Shown here piece after piece: positions 8,349 through 17,730 of a stretch of 64,000 nt of DNA. Location of the stretch: NCBI RefSeq assembly GCF_002891535.1, contig NZ_PDZR01000004.1, positions 119,812 to 183,811 of the forward strand, read 5' to 3'. Position 1 is the first letter of the stretch. Every line of letters starts with the position of its first letter. The position numbers and the translations under genes were made by a program. Below the pieces are notes generated by a model, which ran no database searches, was not told where the DNA came from, and saw nothing but the letters and a program-made list of their open reading frames with translations. This DNA is from Methylocella silvestris. Lineage in GTDB: Bacteria; Pseudomonadota; Alphaproteobacteria; Rhizobiales; Beijerinckiaceae.

Positions 8349-10283
8349 ATGTCCGCCTCGAACCAGAAGCCGCCCGCCAAGACCGAGGCGCCGCAGGAAC
8401 CGTTCAAGCGGGCCGTCGCCGCCTGCATGCGCGCCATGGCGAAGACGCCAGATCTCGAGGTCGTCTTCGCTCCCGAACGCCCGAGCCTCATCAAGACGGG
8501 ATCGTCCGCCAAGGCCCGCCTGCCCGAGCCGTCGCGCAAGATCGACGCGCGCGAGACGGCAATCTTGCGCGGACACGCCGATTCGCTCTCGCTCCGCCTT
8601 GCCTGCCACAATGCCGAGACGCACCGGCGGCTGTCGCCACAGGCAGCCAGCGCCAAAGCCGCCTTCGACGCCGTCGAGCAGGCGCGGGTCGAGGCGATCG
8701 GCTCGCGCCGAATGGAGGGCGTCGGGGACAATATCGACGCCATGCTCGACGACCGGTTCCAGCGCGCCCGCTATCCTGACATCGCGACGCGCGCCGACGC
8801 GCCGATCGAGGATGCGCTCGCCATGATCGTGCGCGAACGCCTGACCGGCAGAAAGCCGCCGAAGGGCGGGCAGCGTATTGTCGATCTGTGGCGGCCGTTC
8901 ATCGAGGAAAAGGCTGGCGTCGACCTCGACCGACTGCCAACCACGATCGAGAACCAGCGCGCCTTCGGCCAGTCGGTGCACAAGCTCCTGACCTCGCTTG
9001 AAATGCTCGAGGAGGGCAGCCTCGACGATCATCCCGAAGATGATGAGAATTCGACCGACGATGTGGATGAGGGCGACGCAGAGGTTGAAGCCGCCGAAGG
9101 CGAAAAAGACGATTCGGGCGAGTCGCGCGATATTGAAAAGAGCGAGGACGCCGCCGACGCCACCGATGAGAACGAGGCGGACGCGGCTGACGCGCCGACC
9201 GGGGAATTCGAGGAAGAGGCCGATTTTTCCGATTCCGAGCAGGCGGCGGATCCGCGCCGGCCGCCGACGCCGGGGCGCGCCGAGCAGCGCGGCTCCGAGT
9301 ACAAGGCCTTCACCAAGCGGTTCGACGAAATCGTTGCGGCCGAGGATCTCTGCGACCCCGAAGAGCTCGAGCGGCTGCGCGCCTATCTCGACAAGCAACT
9401 GCAAAACCTTTCCTCGGTCGTCTCGCGGCTCGCCAACCGGCTGCAGCGCCGGCTCATGGCGCAGCAGAACCGGTCCTGGGAGTTCGACCTCGAAGAAGGC
9501 ATGCTCGATCCGGCGCGTCTCTCGCGCGTGATCATCGATCCGCAGCAGCCGCTGTCCTTCAAGCAAGAAAAGGACACCGATTTTCGCGACACCGTGGTCA
9601 GCCTGCTGATCGACAATTCCGGCTCGATGCGCGGGCGCCCGATCACGGTCGCCGCCACCTGCGCCGATATTCTGGCCCGCACGCTGGAGCGCTGCGGCGT
9701 CAAAGTGGAAATCCTGGGGTTCACGACCAGAGCGTGGAAGGGCGGCCAGTCGCGCGAAGCCTGGCTGCAGGCGAACAAGCCGGCCGGGCCCGGGCGGCTC
9801 AATGATCTGCGCCACATCATCTATAAATCAGCCGACGCGCCCTGGCGGCGCGCGCGAAAGCATCTCGGGCTCATGATGCGCGAGGGGCTGCTCAAAGAGA
9901 ATATCGACGGCGAGGCGCTCGACTGGGCCTATCGCCGCCTGATGGCGCGGCCGGAGCAGCGCCGCATCCTGATGATGATCTCGGACGGCGCGCCAGTCGA
10001 TGATTCGACGCTCTCGGTCAATCCCGGCAATTATCTCGAAAAGCATCTGCGCCATGTGATCGAAACGATCGAGACGCGCTCGCCGGTTGAGCTGATCGCG
10101 ATCGGCATCGGCCATGACGTGACGCGCTACTACCGCCGCGCGGTGACGATCGTCGACGCGGAGGAGCTTGGCGGCGCAATGACGGAAAAGTTGGCCGAAC
10201 TGTTCAGCGAGACCGGGACGCCAGAGCGCAGCGGCGGCCGCGGCGGCGCTTCGCCGCGAGCGGGCCAGCCGCTATTGCATTAG
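8349..10283 (+). CDS. cobT: Aerobic cobaltochelatase subunit CobT
   Basis: A 644-residue partner of CobS. The N-terminal domain carries the conserved [17 protein letters not shown] stretch. A very acidic linker rich in Asp/Glu (about residues 225-305) separates it from a C-terminal von Willebrand A domain with the MIDAS motif DNSGSM and ISDGAPVDD. This order matches CobT. GGAG sits just before the ATG at 8349, which was preferred to 8331. A hairpin at 10298-10329 follows the stop. Confidence 0.95.
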   Translation: MSASNQKPPAKTEAPQEPFKRAVAACMRAMAKTPDLEVVFAPERPSLIKTGSSAKARLPEPSRKIDARETAILRGHADSLSLRLACHNAETHRRLSPQAASAKAAFDAVEQARVEAIGSRRMEGVGDNIDAMLDDRFQRARYPDIATRADAPIEDALAMIVRERLTGRKPPKGGQRIVDLWRPFIEEKAGVDLDRLPTTIENQRAFGQSVHKLLTSLEMLEEGSLDDHPEDDENSTDDVDEGDAEVEAAEGEKDDSGESRDIEKSEDAADATDENEADAADAPTGEFEEEADFSDSEQAADPRRPPTPGRAEQRGSEYKAFTKRFDEIVAAEDLCDPEELERLRAYLDKQLQNLSSVVSRLANRLQRRLMAQQNRSWEFDLEEGMLDPARLSRVIIDPQQPLSFKQEKDTDFRDTVVSLLIDNSGSMRGRPITVAATCADILARTLERCGVKVEILGFTTRAWKGGQSREAWLQANKPAGPGRLNDLRHIIYKSADAPWRRARKHLGLMMREGLLKENIDGEALDWAYRRLMARPEQRRILMMISDGAPVDDSTLSVNPGNYLEKHLRHVIETIETRSPVELIAIGIGHDVTRYYRRAVTIVDAEELGGAMTEKLAELFSETGTPERSGGRGGASPRAGQPLLH

Positions 10284-10297
10284 GGCGTTCGTTCCGG

Positions 10298-10329
10298 ATT
10301 CAAGGGGGCGCCTCGAACGCCCCCTGAAT
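10298..10329. terminator. Strong hairpin between convergent cobT and secB
   Basis: Arms of 12-13 nt with one bulge (ATTCAAGGGGGCG / CGCCCCCTGAAT) enclose a 7-nt loop. There is no T-run, so it may act as a bidirectional hairpin or Rho-assisted terminator. Confidence 0.55.
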
Positions 10330-10357
10330 GACTCTTCGAAACCCGAGCGGGCCGCCG

Positions 10358-10843
10358 TCAGGCGACAGTCGGCGCCGGATCGTTGGCTGCGACCTGACTC
10401 ATGCGCTGGCGATAGAGGGCGGCAAAATCGATCGGATCGATATAGAGCGGCGGGAAGCCGCCGCCGCGCACGGCGTCGGCTATGATCTGCCGCGCGAAGG
10501 GAAACAGCAGCCGCGGGCATTCGATCATGATCACTGGATGGGCGTCCGACTGCGGAATGTTGATGAGGCGGAACAGGCCGGCGTAATCGAGCTCGAATTT
10601 GAACAGAGTGTCGGCGTCGGTTTTCGCCGAGCCTTCGAGCAGGATATTCACCTCGAAGTCGTTTTCGGCGACCTGCTTGGCGTTGACGTTGACCTGGATC
10701 TGGATGTTCGGCGGCTTCTCCTGAGGGCCGAGCGAGCGCGGCGCATTGGGATTCTCGAACGAGAAATCCTTGGTATATTGCACCATCGCATTGATCGCAG
10801 GGGCGGCGTCGACTTCAGCCCCGGTTCCGTTTCCATTAGCCAT
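10358..10843 (-). CDS. secB: Protein-export chaperone SecB
   Basis: A 161-residue cytoplasmic chaperone that holds preproteins unfolded and hands them to SecA. The motifs [21 protein letters not shown], and the C-terminal [34 protein letters not shown] are those of SecB. Length is normal for alphaproteobacteria. It is convergent with cobT and divergent from the ThiE-like gene. Confidence 0.97.
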   Translation of the reverse strand: MANGNGTGAEVDAAPAINAMVQYTKDFSFENPNAPRSLGPQEKPPNIQIQVNVNAKQVAENDFEVNILLEGSAKTDADTLFKFELDYAGLFRLINIPQSDAHPVIMIECPRLLFPFARQIIADAVRGGGFPPLYIDPIDFAALYRQRMSQVAANDPAPTVA

Positions 10844-11030
10844 AATTTATGTTCTCCCGCGGCTGCGGGTAGCACGGAAGCAACGCCCGAACAAGCGTCC
10901 CGAGCGCCTCATCGCCACCGGTTGGAACGCGGGTTAGCGCCGCCCCTTCAAGAAAAATTGGAGAGGTTTGGCGGGCGATTATGAGCTAGAAGCTGGCGAG
11001 TCCTGCTTTTTCCGAGCCCGAATGCCCGCC

Positions 11031-11663
11031 ATGTCCATTGATGCGCCGCGCCTGTTCCTGATCACGCCGCCGATCGTCGAAGCCGCCTCCTTCGCGCCGC
11101 AGCTTGCCGCAGCGCTGGGCGCCGCTGGCGTCGCCTGCGTGCTGCTGCGCACGCAAACGCGCGATCCGGGCGAGGCCAAGAAAATCATCAAGGCCCTCGC
11201 CCCGATCGCCCAGGAGCGCGACGTCGCGGTTCTCGTCGAGGGCGACCCGCAGCTCGCCGTCCGCGCCGGCGCTGACGGCTGCCATGTCGAGGCGGGCGCC
11301 GAGGCGCTGCAGAGCGCCCTTTCGACGCTAAAGCCCGACCGCATCGTCGGCGCCGGGGCGCTGCAAACCCGCGACGCGGCGATGACGGCCGGCGAAACCG
11401 GCGTCGACTATCTGATGTTCGGCGGTCCCGATCATCTTGAGGAGCACGACAGCGTGCTGGAGCGCGTCGCCTGGTGGGCGGAGATTTTCAACATTCCCTG
11501 CGTCGCCTATGCACAGGCGCTGAGCGAAGTCGCCGATTTCGCCGCCGCGGGGGCCGATTTCATCGCGCTGTCGGACGCTGTCTTTGCCGATCCGCGCGGC
11601 TCGGGCGCAGCGATGGCGGAGGTCGCGGCCACATTGGCGAGCCTCAGTGAAAAGGCGCATTGA
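11031..11663 (+). CDS. Thiamine phosphate synthase/TenI-like protein
   Basis: About 210 residues with a TIM-barrel ThiE/TenI pattern: LFLITPP at the start, VACVLLRTQTRD, AVLVEGDPQLAVRAGADGCHVEAG, GVDYLMFGG and ALSDAVFADPRGSG. The phosphate-binding loop is only partly conserved and the classic ThiE pyrophosphate residues are not all evident, so this may be a TenI-like or diverged member rather than the main thiamine phosphate synthase. The start is uncertain: ATG at 11031 or 11022, or TTG at 10968 with a good GGAGAGG site. It overlaps the next gene by 17 nt. Confidence 0.75.
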   Translation: MSIDAPRLFLITPPIVEAASFAPQLAAALGAAGVACVLLRTQTRDPGEAKKIIKALAPIAQERDVAVLVEGDPQLAVRAGADGCHVEAGAEALQSALSTLKPDRIVGAGALQTRDAAMTAGETGVDYLMFGGPDHLEEHDSVLERVAWWAEIFNIPCVAYAQALSEVADFAAAGADFIALSDAVFADPRGSGAAMAEVAATLASLSEKAH

Positions 11664-12630
11664 TTTGCGCGTGACCTTTTCCGCGATCGCCGCGGCTTCG
11701 CTTGCGGCGGCTTCGGTCACCGGCGGAGCGCTGGCGCAGCCAACTATTCCCGCGCCGCAGCCGCCCGAGGCCTTCGCTCCCGCAACAGCCGGCGATGCGC
11801 CCGATCTTGCCTTCGGCGCCTATCAGCGCGGCTATTACGGCACGGCGCTCGCCGAAGCCATGAAGCGCATCACGGCCAATCCGCAGGACGCCGCAGCGAT
11901 GACGCTGCTCGGCGAGCTCTACGCGCAAGGTCTTGCGGTGCGCCGCGATCCGACCGAGGCCAACCGCTGGTACAAGCTGGCGAGCGAGCGCGGCGATCGT
12001 CAGGCCACATTCAAGCTCGGCCTCGCCAAGCTCACCGGCGACGGGACGCCGAAGGATCGCGAAGGCGCCGCGGCGCTTTTCAAAACGGCGGCGGCGGCGG
12101 GTCACCCCGGGGCGATGTATAATCTCGGCGTACTCGCCATCGACGGCAATGGCGTCGTGTCTGATTTTTCCGGCGCAGCCAAATATTTCGAGACCGCCGC
12201 CAATCTCGGCGACGGCGACGCCGCCTATGCGCTTGGGATTCTCTATCGCAACGGCTCCGGCGTCGAAAAGAGCGACGAACGCGCGGCCTATTGGATCGCC
12301 CGCGCCGCCGGCGCCGACAATGTTCCGGGCGAAGTCGAATATGGAATCATGCTGTTCAACGGCGTCGGCGTCGCCAAGGACGAGACGGCAGGGGCGAAGC
12401 AGTTTCTCAAAGCCGCCGCCCGCGACAATCCGGTGGCGCAGAACCGCATCGCCCGCATTCTCGCCGCGGGCCGGGGCCTGCCAAAGAATTCGGTCGAGGC
12501 GATGAAATGGCATCTTCTCGCGCGCTCGGCCGGGATCAAGGATCCCTGGCTCGACGGCGAACTTGCGAAACTGTCGCCAAAGGACAAAGAGGCTGTTCAG
12601 GCTGCCGTCCGGCAATATGTCGGGCGGTGA
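11647..12630 (+). CDS. Secreted Sel1-repeat (TPR-like) protein
   Basis: About 327 residues from a GTG at 11647 that overlaps the previous gene. The N-terminus VKRRIDLRVTFSAIAAASL ending near GGALAQ looks like a cleavable signal peptide. At least six Sel1 repeats follow (for example AMYNLGVLAIDGNGVV, AAYALGILYRNGSGVEK, AEYGIMLFNGVGVAKD). Sel1 proteins act as protein-protein scaffolds, often in the envelope; the partner is unknown. Alternative starts at 11665 (TTG) and 11671 (GTG) would shorten the signal peptide. Confidence 0.85.
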   Translation: MKRRIDLRVTFSAIAAASLAAASVTGGALAQPTIPAPQPPEAFAPATAGDAPDLAFGAYQRGYYGTALAEAMKRITANPQDAAAMTLLGELYAQGLAVRRDPTEANRWYKLASERGDRQATFKLGLAKLTGDGTPKDREGAAALFKTAAAAGHPGAMYNLGVLAIDGNGVVSDFSGAAKYFETAANLGDGDAAYALGILYRNGSGVEKSDERAAYWIARAAGADNVPGEVEYGIMLFNGVGVAKDETAGAKQFLKAAARDNPVAQNRIARILAAGRGLPKNSVEAMKWHLLARSAGIKDPWLDGELAKLSPKDKEAVQAAVRQYVGR

Positions 12631-12636
12631 GGCACG

Positions 12637-13764
12637 TCACTGCCGACATTCAATGAAGATGCTCATGGCTCTGGCTTCATCGGCGAGGTCCGGCCCGGAT
12701 AATTGCTGCGAGATTTGGGCCTCTGTGAATGCAACTCGATTGCTTTCGAGAAAATTCGCCAAGAGACGGCCTTTAATCGCAAAGTTCACGTTTTGTGGAA
12801 CATCTCCGTTAGTTGCGATCATAACATTTAAAGCGTTGAGCTTCGCCGAGACAACACCAACGACATGCCCGCTTTGATCCAATAATGGACCGCCGGAATT
12901 GCCCGGTTGAACCGGGGTGGAAATTTGCAAATAGCGACTGTCATCTCCGATGCCTGCCAACGCCGTCACAGTCCCAACTGTGAAATTGCCCGAGCTCGCG
13001 AGCAAGGACGAAAGAGGAAATCCGAACGCCGCGACGTTTTCACCAAATCGAACGCCAGACCGGATTTCCGCCGTCCTCTCAGGTTTAAGTCCCGTCTTTA
13101 GTACCGCGAGGTCGTTTGCGATATCGCGTGAGACGACGCTGGCAGGGATGGGGACGCCATGATCTTCTAGAACGCGAATAGATTCGCATTCTTCAACGAC
13201 ATGCGCGTTCGTTACGACATAGCCTTCCGCATTCACAAAAAAGCCTGTCCCTGAACTTCTTGCCTTGCCCTTCGGGGGTGTCGAAGACGGCGGCTGGATC
13301 GATCGGGTAACTTCCTGATGGGCGGTGGTCGGAGGGTCGGGCTGATAGACGGTTGCCTCTTCAACGTGAGCATACTTTGAGTGAATCCAGCCGGACCGGC
13401 ATGGTCCAGAATACGCCTGGCGCGTTTTCCAAGGTATATCAACGCCGCAGCTTCGATCCAGATTTCGTTTTTCGCTATATATCACCGCGAGCCAAGGCCC
13501 GTTGCTCGCGCAAACATAAACGTCGTCACCGTTATACAGTCGATCGATTTCTTTGAAGCGTGCACCCCCCGGCCCGCTTCGGACAGATAAGAAGCCGTCG
13601 CCCTGGGGATCCAGTCCGAAAATTTTCCCTTCGTAGCGGCACGCAAGAGGGGATTCATCCCCTCCAATCACAAAGGGGAGCGTGCTCCGCGTATCGGCGA
13701 CGCAGGCAATTGAAGTGCTTGAGATTGCGATGCCGCAAACACAAGCCGTCCAAATGTTCGCCAT
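12637..13764 (-). CDS. Secreted SH3-domain/trypsin-like serine protease
   Basis: A 375-residue protein with an N-terminal signal peptide (MANIWTACVCGIAISSTSIACVAD), a cysteine-containing SH3-like region (FLSVRSGPGG ... DDVYVCASNGPWLAVIY, about residues 50-135), a Pro/Ser linker, and a C-terminal S1C-type protease. The catalytic triad is visible as TNAHVV (His), NDLAVLK (Asp) and PGNSGGPL (Ser). No PDZ domain follows, unlike DegP. Base composition is more AT-rich than its neighbours, suggesting transfer. The target is unknown; it is probably periplasmic. Confidence 0.85.
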   Translation of the reverse strand: MANIWTACVCGIAISSTSIACVADTRSTLPFVIGGDESPLACRYEGKIFGLDPQGDGFLSVRSGPGGARFKEIDRLYNGDDVYVCASNGPWLAVIYSEKRNLDRSCGVDIPWKTRQAYSGPCRSGWIHSKYAHVEEATVYQPDPPTTAHQEVTRSIQPPSSTPPKGKARSSGTGFFVNAEGYVVTNAHVVEECESIRVLEDHGVPIPASVVSRDIANDLAVLKTGLKPERTAEIRSGVRFGENVAAFGFPLSSLLASSGNFTVGTVTALAGIGDDSRYLQISTPVQPGNSGGPLLDQSGHVVGVVSAKLNALNVMIATNGDVPQNVNFAIKGRLLANFLESNRVAFTEAQISQQLSGPDLADEARAMSIFIECRQ

Positions 13765-13854
13765 GCCAGATTTCCGTCTAAACAGGTTATTTTTTAAGAA
13801 TTTATTTCAATATCTCTGTAATCACGGCTCAATCTGGCCCTGGGAGCAAGAACG

Positions 13855-14562
13855 CTAAACCAACAAGCTTTGCAAGCCGCAGTTCTCAAGCGCCAGGCGA
13901 AAAGAGTCCGGGATCGGCGCCTCGACGCGCACGGGCTCTTTATTCTTATACAGCGGGACCTCGATTGTCCGCGCGTGCAGCTGCAGCGGTATCGCCCCGC
14001 CTTCGCCATAGATCGGATCGCCAAGGATCGGAAAACCCATCGCCGCGCAATGCACGCGAAGCTGATGCGTGCGCCCGGTCAGCGGCGTCAGGGCGAGCAG
14101 CGTATGGGCCGCGCCTTCGGCAAGGATGCGCCAGCGCGTTTGCGAGGGCTGGCCGGCAGGATCGACCTTCATCCACCAGCCGCGCGTCTCATCGCGGCGC
14201 CCGAGCGGAAGATCGATCAGCCCCTCCTCCGCCTCCGGGCGCTCGTTGACGATGGCGACATAGGTTTTGCCGATCTTGCCCTGTTTGAACAGGAGCCCGA
14301 GCTTTTCAAGCGCCTTGTGGTGACGGCCGAGCACAAGACAGCCGGAGGTGTCGCGATCGAGCCTGTGCGCGAGCGCCGGGCTGCGCGGCAGGCCGAACCG
14401 CAGCCAGTGGAAGCTCGCCTCGAGATTGGCCCCGCCCTTCGGCCCGCGATGCACGGCGATTCCCGCCGGCTTGTCGATCACCAGCATCAAAGCGTCGCGA
14501 TAGAGCAGCCTTGCATTCAGCTCCGCTTCCGAGAGGGAAGGAGCCTCGTCAACACTCACCAC
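13855..14562 (-). CDS. RluA-family RNA pseudouridine synthase
   Basis: A 235-residue enzyme that isomerises uridine in RNA. The catalytic motif HRLDRDTSGCLVLG holds the active aspartate, with KTYVAIV, TGRTHQLRVHCAAMGFPILGDPIYG and an early LVIDKPAGIAVH, all standard for the RluA family. It lacks an S4 domain, like TruC/RluA-type members. The specific target position cannot be told from sequence. It overlaps the upstream corA-like gene by 7 nt, so the two are probably transcribed together. Confidence 0.92.
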   Translation of the reverse strand: MVSVDEAPSLSEAELNARLLYRDALMLVIDKPAGIAVHRGPKGGANLEASFHWLRFGLPRSPALAHRLDRDTSGCLVLGRHHKALEKLGLLFKQGKIGKTYVAIVNERPEAEEGLIDLPLGRRDETRGWWMKVDPAGQPSQTRWRILAEGAAHTLLALTPLTGRTHQLRVHCAAMGFPILGDPIYGEGGAIPLQLHARTIEVPLYKNKEPVRVEAPIPDSFRLALENCGLQSLLV

Positions 14563-15542
14563 CAGCCGCGCTTCTTGAACCAGAGAAAGGGAACGAGCGC
14601 GCTGATCAGGATCACCGCAAGGCCATAGGCATAGCCATAAGGCCAGTCGAGCTCCGGCATGTTTTTGAAATTCATGCCGTAGATGCCGGCGAAAAGCGTC
14701 GGCGGGATGCCGACGACGGAGACGATGGTCAGGATACGGAAGATGTTGTTCTGCTCGATATTGGTGAAGCCCAGCGTCGCGTCGAGCAGGAACTGGATCT
14801 TGTCGGTCTGGCGCGTCTCATATTCATTGAGCGAACTGATATCGCGGCCAAGGCTTTTGAGCTTGGCGCGCTGATCGGGGCCAAGATAATCCGCCGCCTC
14901 GCTGGTCACGAAGGGCAGCAAGCGCGACATGCCGAGGAGCACGTCGCTGATCTTTGAGGTCAGATCGCCGAAACGGCCGACCTGCGTCAGCTGGCGCCGC
15001 AAATCGCCGCTGGCCTGTTCCGGTCCGCGTTTTTCAATCGCGGCGCTCGTGCCAAAAACAGATTGCGAGAGCACGTCGAGTTCGGCGTTGATCTTTTCGA
15101 GTTCGTCGGCGGCGCGGTCGATGATCGCCTCGAGCAGCGTGATGAAGGCGCCAGACCCGTCGGCCGTCCGGCGATTTTCGACGATGTCGGCGTAATGAAG
15201 ATCCTCGCAGGCCTTGATCTGCTTGTAGCGGATCGTCAGCATATAGTCCTTGCACAGGACGAAGCCGAGCGGCGAGGTCTGCGGCTGGCCGCTCGCCGCG
15301 CGCACGATCATCGGCATGCTCATGAAGAGATGATCCTTGTCGCGGTAGAGCCGGCTCGACGTTTCGATTTCGGACAGGCGTTCAAGGGTCGGTACGACGA
15401 TGTTCAAGGTGCGCTGGAGATAGGCGACCTCCCTCGCGTCGGGGCGGAACGCATCGATCCAGTTGACCCCCTGAGGCAGGACGGAGGCGTCAAGATCCGT
15501 CTCGATCTTCCCTTTGGCGACAGTCGAATGAAAGATCAGCAT
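14556..15542 (-). CDS. corA: CorA-type magnesium/divalent cation transporter
   Basis: A 328-residue CorA family channel. A long cytoplasmic N-terminal domain is followed by two C-terminal membrane helices, with the selectivity signature YGMNFKNMPE between them (near residue 290) and a basic tail (KKRGWW). The family imports magnesium, cobalt or nickel as a pentamer. No magnesium riboswitch was recognised upstream. It is followed in the same direction by the pseudouridine synthase with a short overlap. Confidence 0.93.
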   Translation of the reverse strand: MLIFHSTVAKGKIETDLDASVLPQGVNWIDAFRPDAREVAYLQRTLNIVVPTLERLSEIETSSRLYRDKDHLFMSMPMIVRAASGQPQTSPLGFVLCKDYMLTIRYKQIKACEDLHYADIVENRRTADGSGAFITLLEAIIDRAADELEKINAELDVLSQSVFGTSAAIEKRGPEQASGDLRRQLTQVGRFGDLTSKISDVLLGMSRLLPFVTSEAADYLGPDQRAKLKSLGRDISSLNEYETRQTDKIQFLLDATLGFTNIEQNNIFRILTIVSVVGIPPTLFAGIYGMNFKNMPELDWPYGYAYGLAVILISALVPFLWFKKRGWW

Positions 15543-15637
15543 GAAGCCCCGCCAAAATAATTCCCGCGCACGCGCCAGCCTTCCCGATTAGCCACACATT
15601 ATTGCAATCGGGAGACAGGGCCGCCTGCCGGCGCGCG

Positions 15638-17212
15638 TCAAAACGGATGATATTGGAAGATCCAGGTTTCGCTCAGGATCTTCTCGCGCGACCGCAGGAA
15701 GAGGCGCATCTCGACCGGGTCGATCCCGGGCGAGGCGGTGAGATCGAACTGGGCGCGCCAATGGCCCGGCTGATCGTCCGGCACGGCTTCGCTGAAAACA
15801 TATGAGAAGGTCCCGCGCGAGGCCCACAGCACCGGTTCGGGCTTTTCGCCGAACGGCAGGTTTTCGAGCGGGGGCCCGGCAAATTCCACCATGAATTTCC
15901 GCACGCCCTTCGGCCGCGGCTGGCCGGGCTGGCCGCCGTTGCCAAGACGGGTCGCGACGCATCGGGCAAGATCGGTCGGGAACGGCTCGTCCGCCTGCCA
16001 GTGGAGGCGATAGGCGAGCGAAACGTCCGATCCCGCCCTCGCCGGCGTCGCGGGCGTCCACATTGCGACGATATTGTCATGGATTTCGTCGTCGGTCGGA
16101 ATTTCGACCAGTTCGACGCTCCCCTTCCCCCATTTTCCCGACGGCTCGACCCAAAGGCTGGGGCGACGCTCGTAATAGACGCCGTCCTGATAATGATCGA
16201 AATTGCGATCGCGCTGCAAAAGCCCGAAGCCGCGCGGATTTTCGTCGCCGAAAGCCGACGCCATGATGCGCGGCGGATTGTTGAGCGGACGCCAGATCCG
16301 CTCGCCCGTCCCCGACCAGATGGCGAGCCCGTCGGAATCATGAACCTCCGGACGCCAGTCGATTCCGGTCTCCTTCTTCGTCTCGGAGAACCAGTACATG
16401 GAGGTGACCGGCGCGAGGCCGAATCGCGTCACGTCGGCGCGCAGGAACAGCGTCTGGTCGATGTCCATGACGACGCCTTTTCCGCGTGTCATGACGAAAC
16501 GGCAGGCGCCGACGATCGAGGGACCTTCAAGCAGGGCATAGATCGTCAGCGAGTCCCCCGTCGCCGACCCGTCGATATAAAATTTGGTGAAATCGGGAAA
16601 TTCTTCCGGTTTGCCGGCGACGGCCACGTCGAGCGCGACCGCCCGGGCGGAGAGGCCATATTGGCGCAGCGCGCCGATCGAGCGGAAATAGGCGGCGCCC
16701 AGAAAGGCGACCCAATCATTCTTGCGCCAGTCGAGCGCGCCGTCGCGCGGCTCCTGAATGCGCAGGCCGGCAAAGCCCGCGCCCTGCGGCAGCTTTTTGG
16801 CGACGGAATCATCCGGCATCGTGAAATAGCTTTGATCGTAGATGATCTCGCGCGCGCTGGAGCCCTCGATGACATTCATCTCGACGGCCTTCTGGAAGAA
16901 CATGCCGAGATGGAAAAAGCTGACGGGAAACCGCCCCGGACCGTTGGCGAACAGCGCGTGATCCATATCGAAGGCGATTTTGCCCCAGGCCTCGTAGTCG
17001 ATCTTGCCGACGATCTCCGGCGCCGGATGCGGCGGACCGACATAGGGCTCGGCCGCCCGGCGCTTTGCGGCCGCCTTCAACCCGTCAAAGGAGAAAGGCC
17101 GCGCCGGCCCGAGCTTCAGCCCTTCCAAGGCCGCGGCCGCGCTGAATCCCGCCGCGCCAAAACCCATCGCAGCGGCAGCCTTCAGCACCGACCTCCGGTC
17201 AAAGCCAGTCAT
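15638..17212 (-). CDS. Periplasmic glucan biosynthesis protein, OpgG/OpgD family
   Basis: A 524-residue MdoG/OpgG-like protein required for making or branching osmoregulated periplasmic glucans. A twin-arginine signal (DRRSVLKAAAAMGFGAAGF) is followed by the conserved blocks YEAWGKIAFD, PVSFFHLG, MDIDQTLFLRADV, TSMYWFSE and ENPRGFGLLQRDRNFDHYQD. The Tat signal favours OpgD-like members, but OpgG and OpgD are hard to separate here. No opgH was seen next to it; the adjacent small membrane protein gene lies upstream on the same strand. Confidence 0.92.
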   Translation of the reverse strand: MTGFDRRSVLKAAAAMGFGAAGFSAAAALEGLKLGPARPFSFDGLKAAAKRRAAEPYVGPPHPAPEIVGKIDYEAWGKIAFDMDHALFANGPGRFPVSFFHLGMFFQKAVEMNVIEGSSAREIIYDQSYFTMPDDSVAKKLPQGAGFAGLRIQEPRDGALDWRKNDWVAFLGAAYFRSIGALRQYGLSARAVALDVAVAGKPEEFPDFTKFYIDGSATGDSLTIYALLEGPSIVGACRFVMTRGKGVVMDIDQTLFLRADVTRFGLAPVTSMYWFSETKKETGIDWRPEVHDSDGLAIWSGTGERIWRPLNNPPRIMASAFGDENPRGFGLLQRDRNFDHYQDGVYYERRPSLWVEPSGKWGKGSVELVEIPTDDEIHDNIVAMWTPATPARAGSDVSLAYRLHWQADEPFPTDLARCVATRLGNGGQPGQPRPKGVRKFMVEFAGPPLENLPFGEKPEPVLWASRGTFSYVFSEAVPDDQPGHWRAQFDLTASPGIDPVEMRLFLRSREKILSETWIFQYHPF

Positions 17213-17275
17213 TCAAAAACCTTTGCTCAAATCCTTGTGAGGGGATTCGCACGGGCGGGCCGGGGGTCCAGCGGC

Positions 17276-17554
17276 TCAGCCGCGGATCGGCTCGTGCCTG
17301 ATGGCGATGCGCATGAAAAAATAAAGGATGACGAAGCCGCAGAGGGTAAAGCCGATCTCGATCAGCCGGCTGATGGACGGATCGAGTTGCAACAAGCCGC
17401 CGATCGCCCATCCCGCCGCCCAGGAGGCGCCGACCATTTCCGTGCCGACGAGGATGGCGACCGCGACGATGGTCGAAAGGTGAAGCCAGTTGATCGGCTT
17501 CGGTGTCGCCAAATTCGCCGGGGAAGGCGAATTCTGAGCCGGAATCTGAGCCAA
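17276..17554 (-). CDS. Small two-helix membrane protein, function unknown
   Basis: A 92-residue protein with two hydrophobic helices (about residues 24-46 and 62-82) and a Pro/Ala-rich start (MAQIPAQNSPSPANLATPKP). It is not recognised as a named family. It lies about 60 bp upstream of the opgG/D-like gene on the same strand and may be co-transcribed, which hints at an envelope role. Length and codon use look genuine. Confidence 0.6.
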   Translation of the reverse strand: MAQIPAQNSPSPANLATPKPINWLHLSTIVAVAILVGTEMVGASWAAGWAIGGLLQLDPSISRLIEIGFTLCGFVILYFFMRIAIRHEPIRG

Positions 17555-17730
17555 GTCCCGATATCTCCTGCATGCCGCGTCGTCGCCGCCTCACGCGCCA
17601 TGACGCGCCAAGATAGGCAAATAGGCCCCGCGAGTATATCATAGAGGCGCGCGGAGCAAGGGCGCGGCCCGGCCTTGGCCCGCGGCAGGAAACAAGAAAC
17701 AGAGAACCCACGGGGCAATGGGCAGACGCC

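Noticed and set aside
8256..9815. 519-codon minus-strand frame opposite cobT
   Set aside because: Antisense of the acidic cobT linker; low-complexity and no family pattern.
10844..11030. TPP riboswitch before the ThiE-like gene
   Set aside because: The THI-box consensus was looked for and not found.
16001..17644. 547-codon plus-strand frame opposite the opgG/D-like gene
   Set aside because: Antisense shadow of a well-conserved gene.
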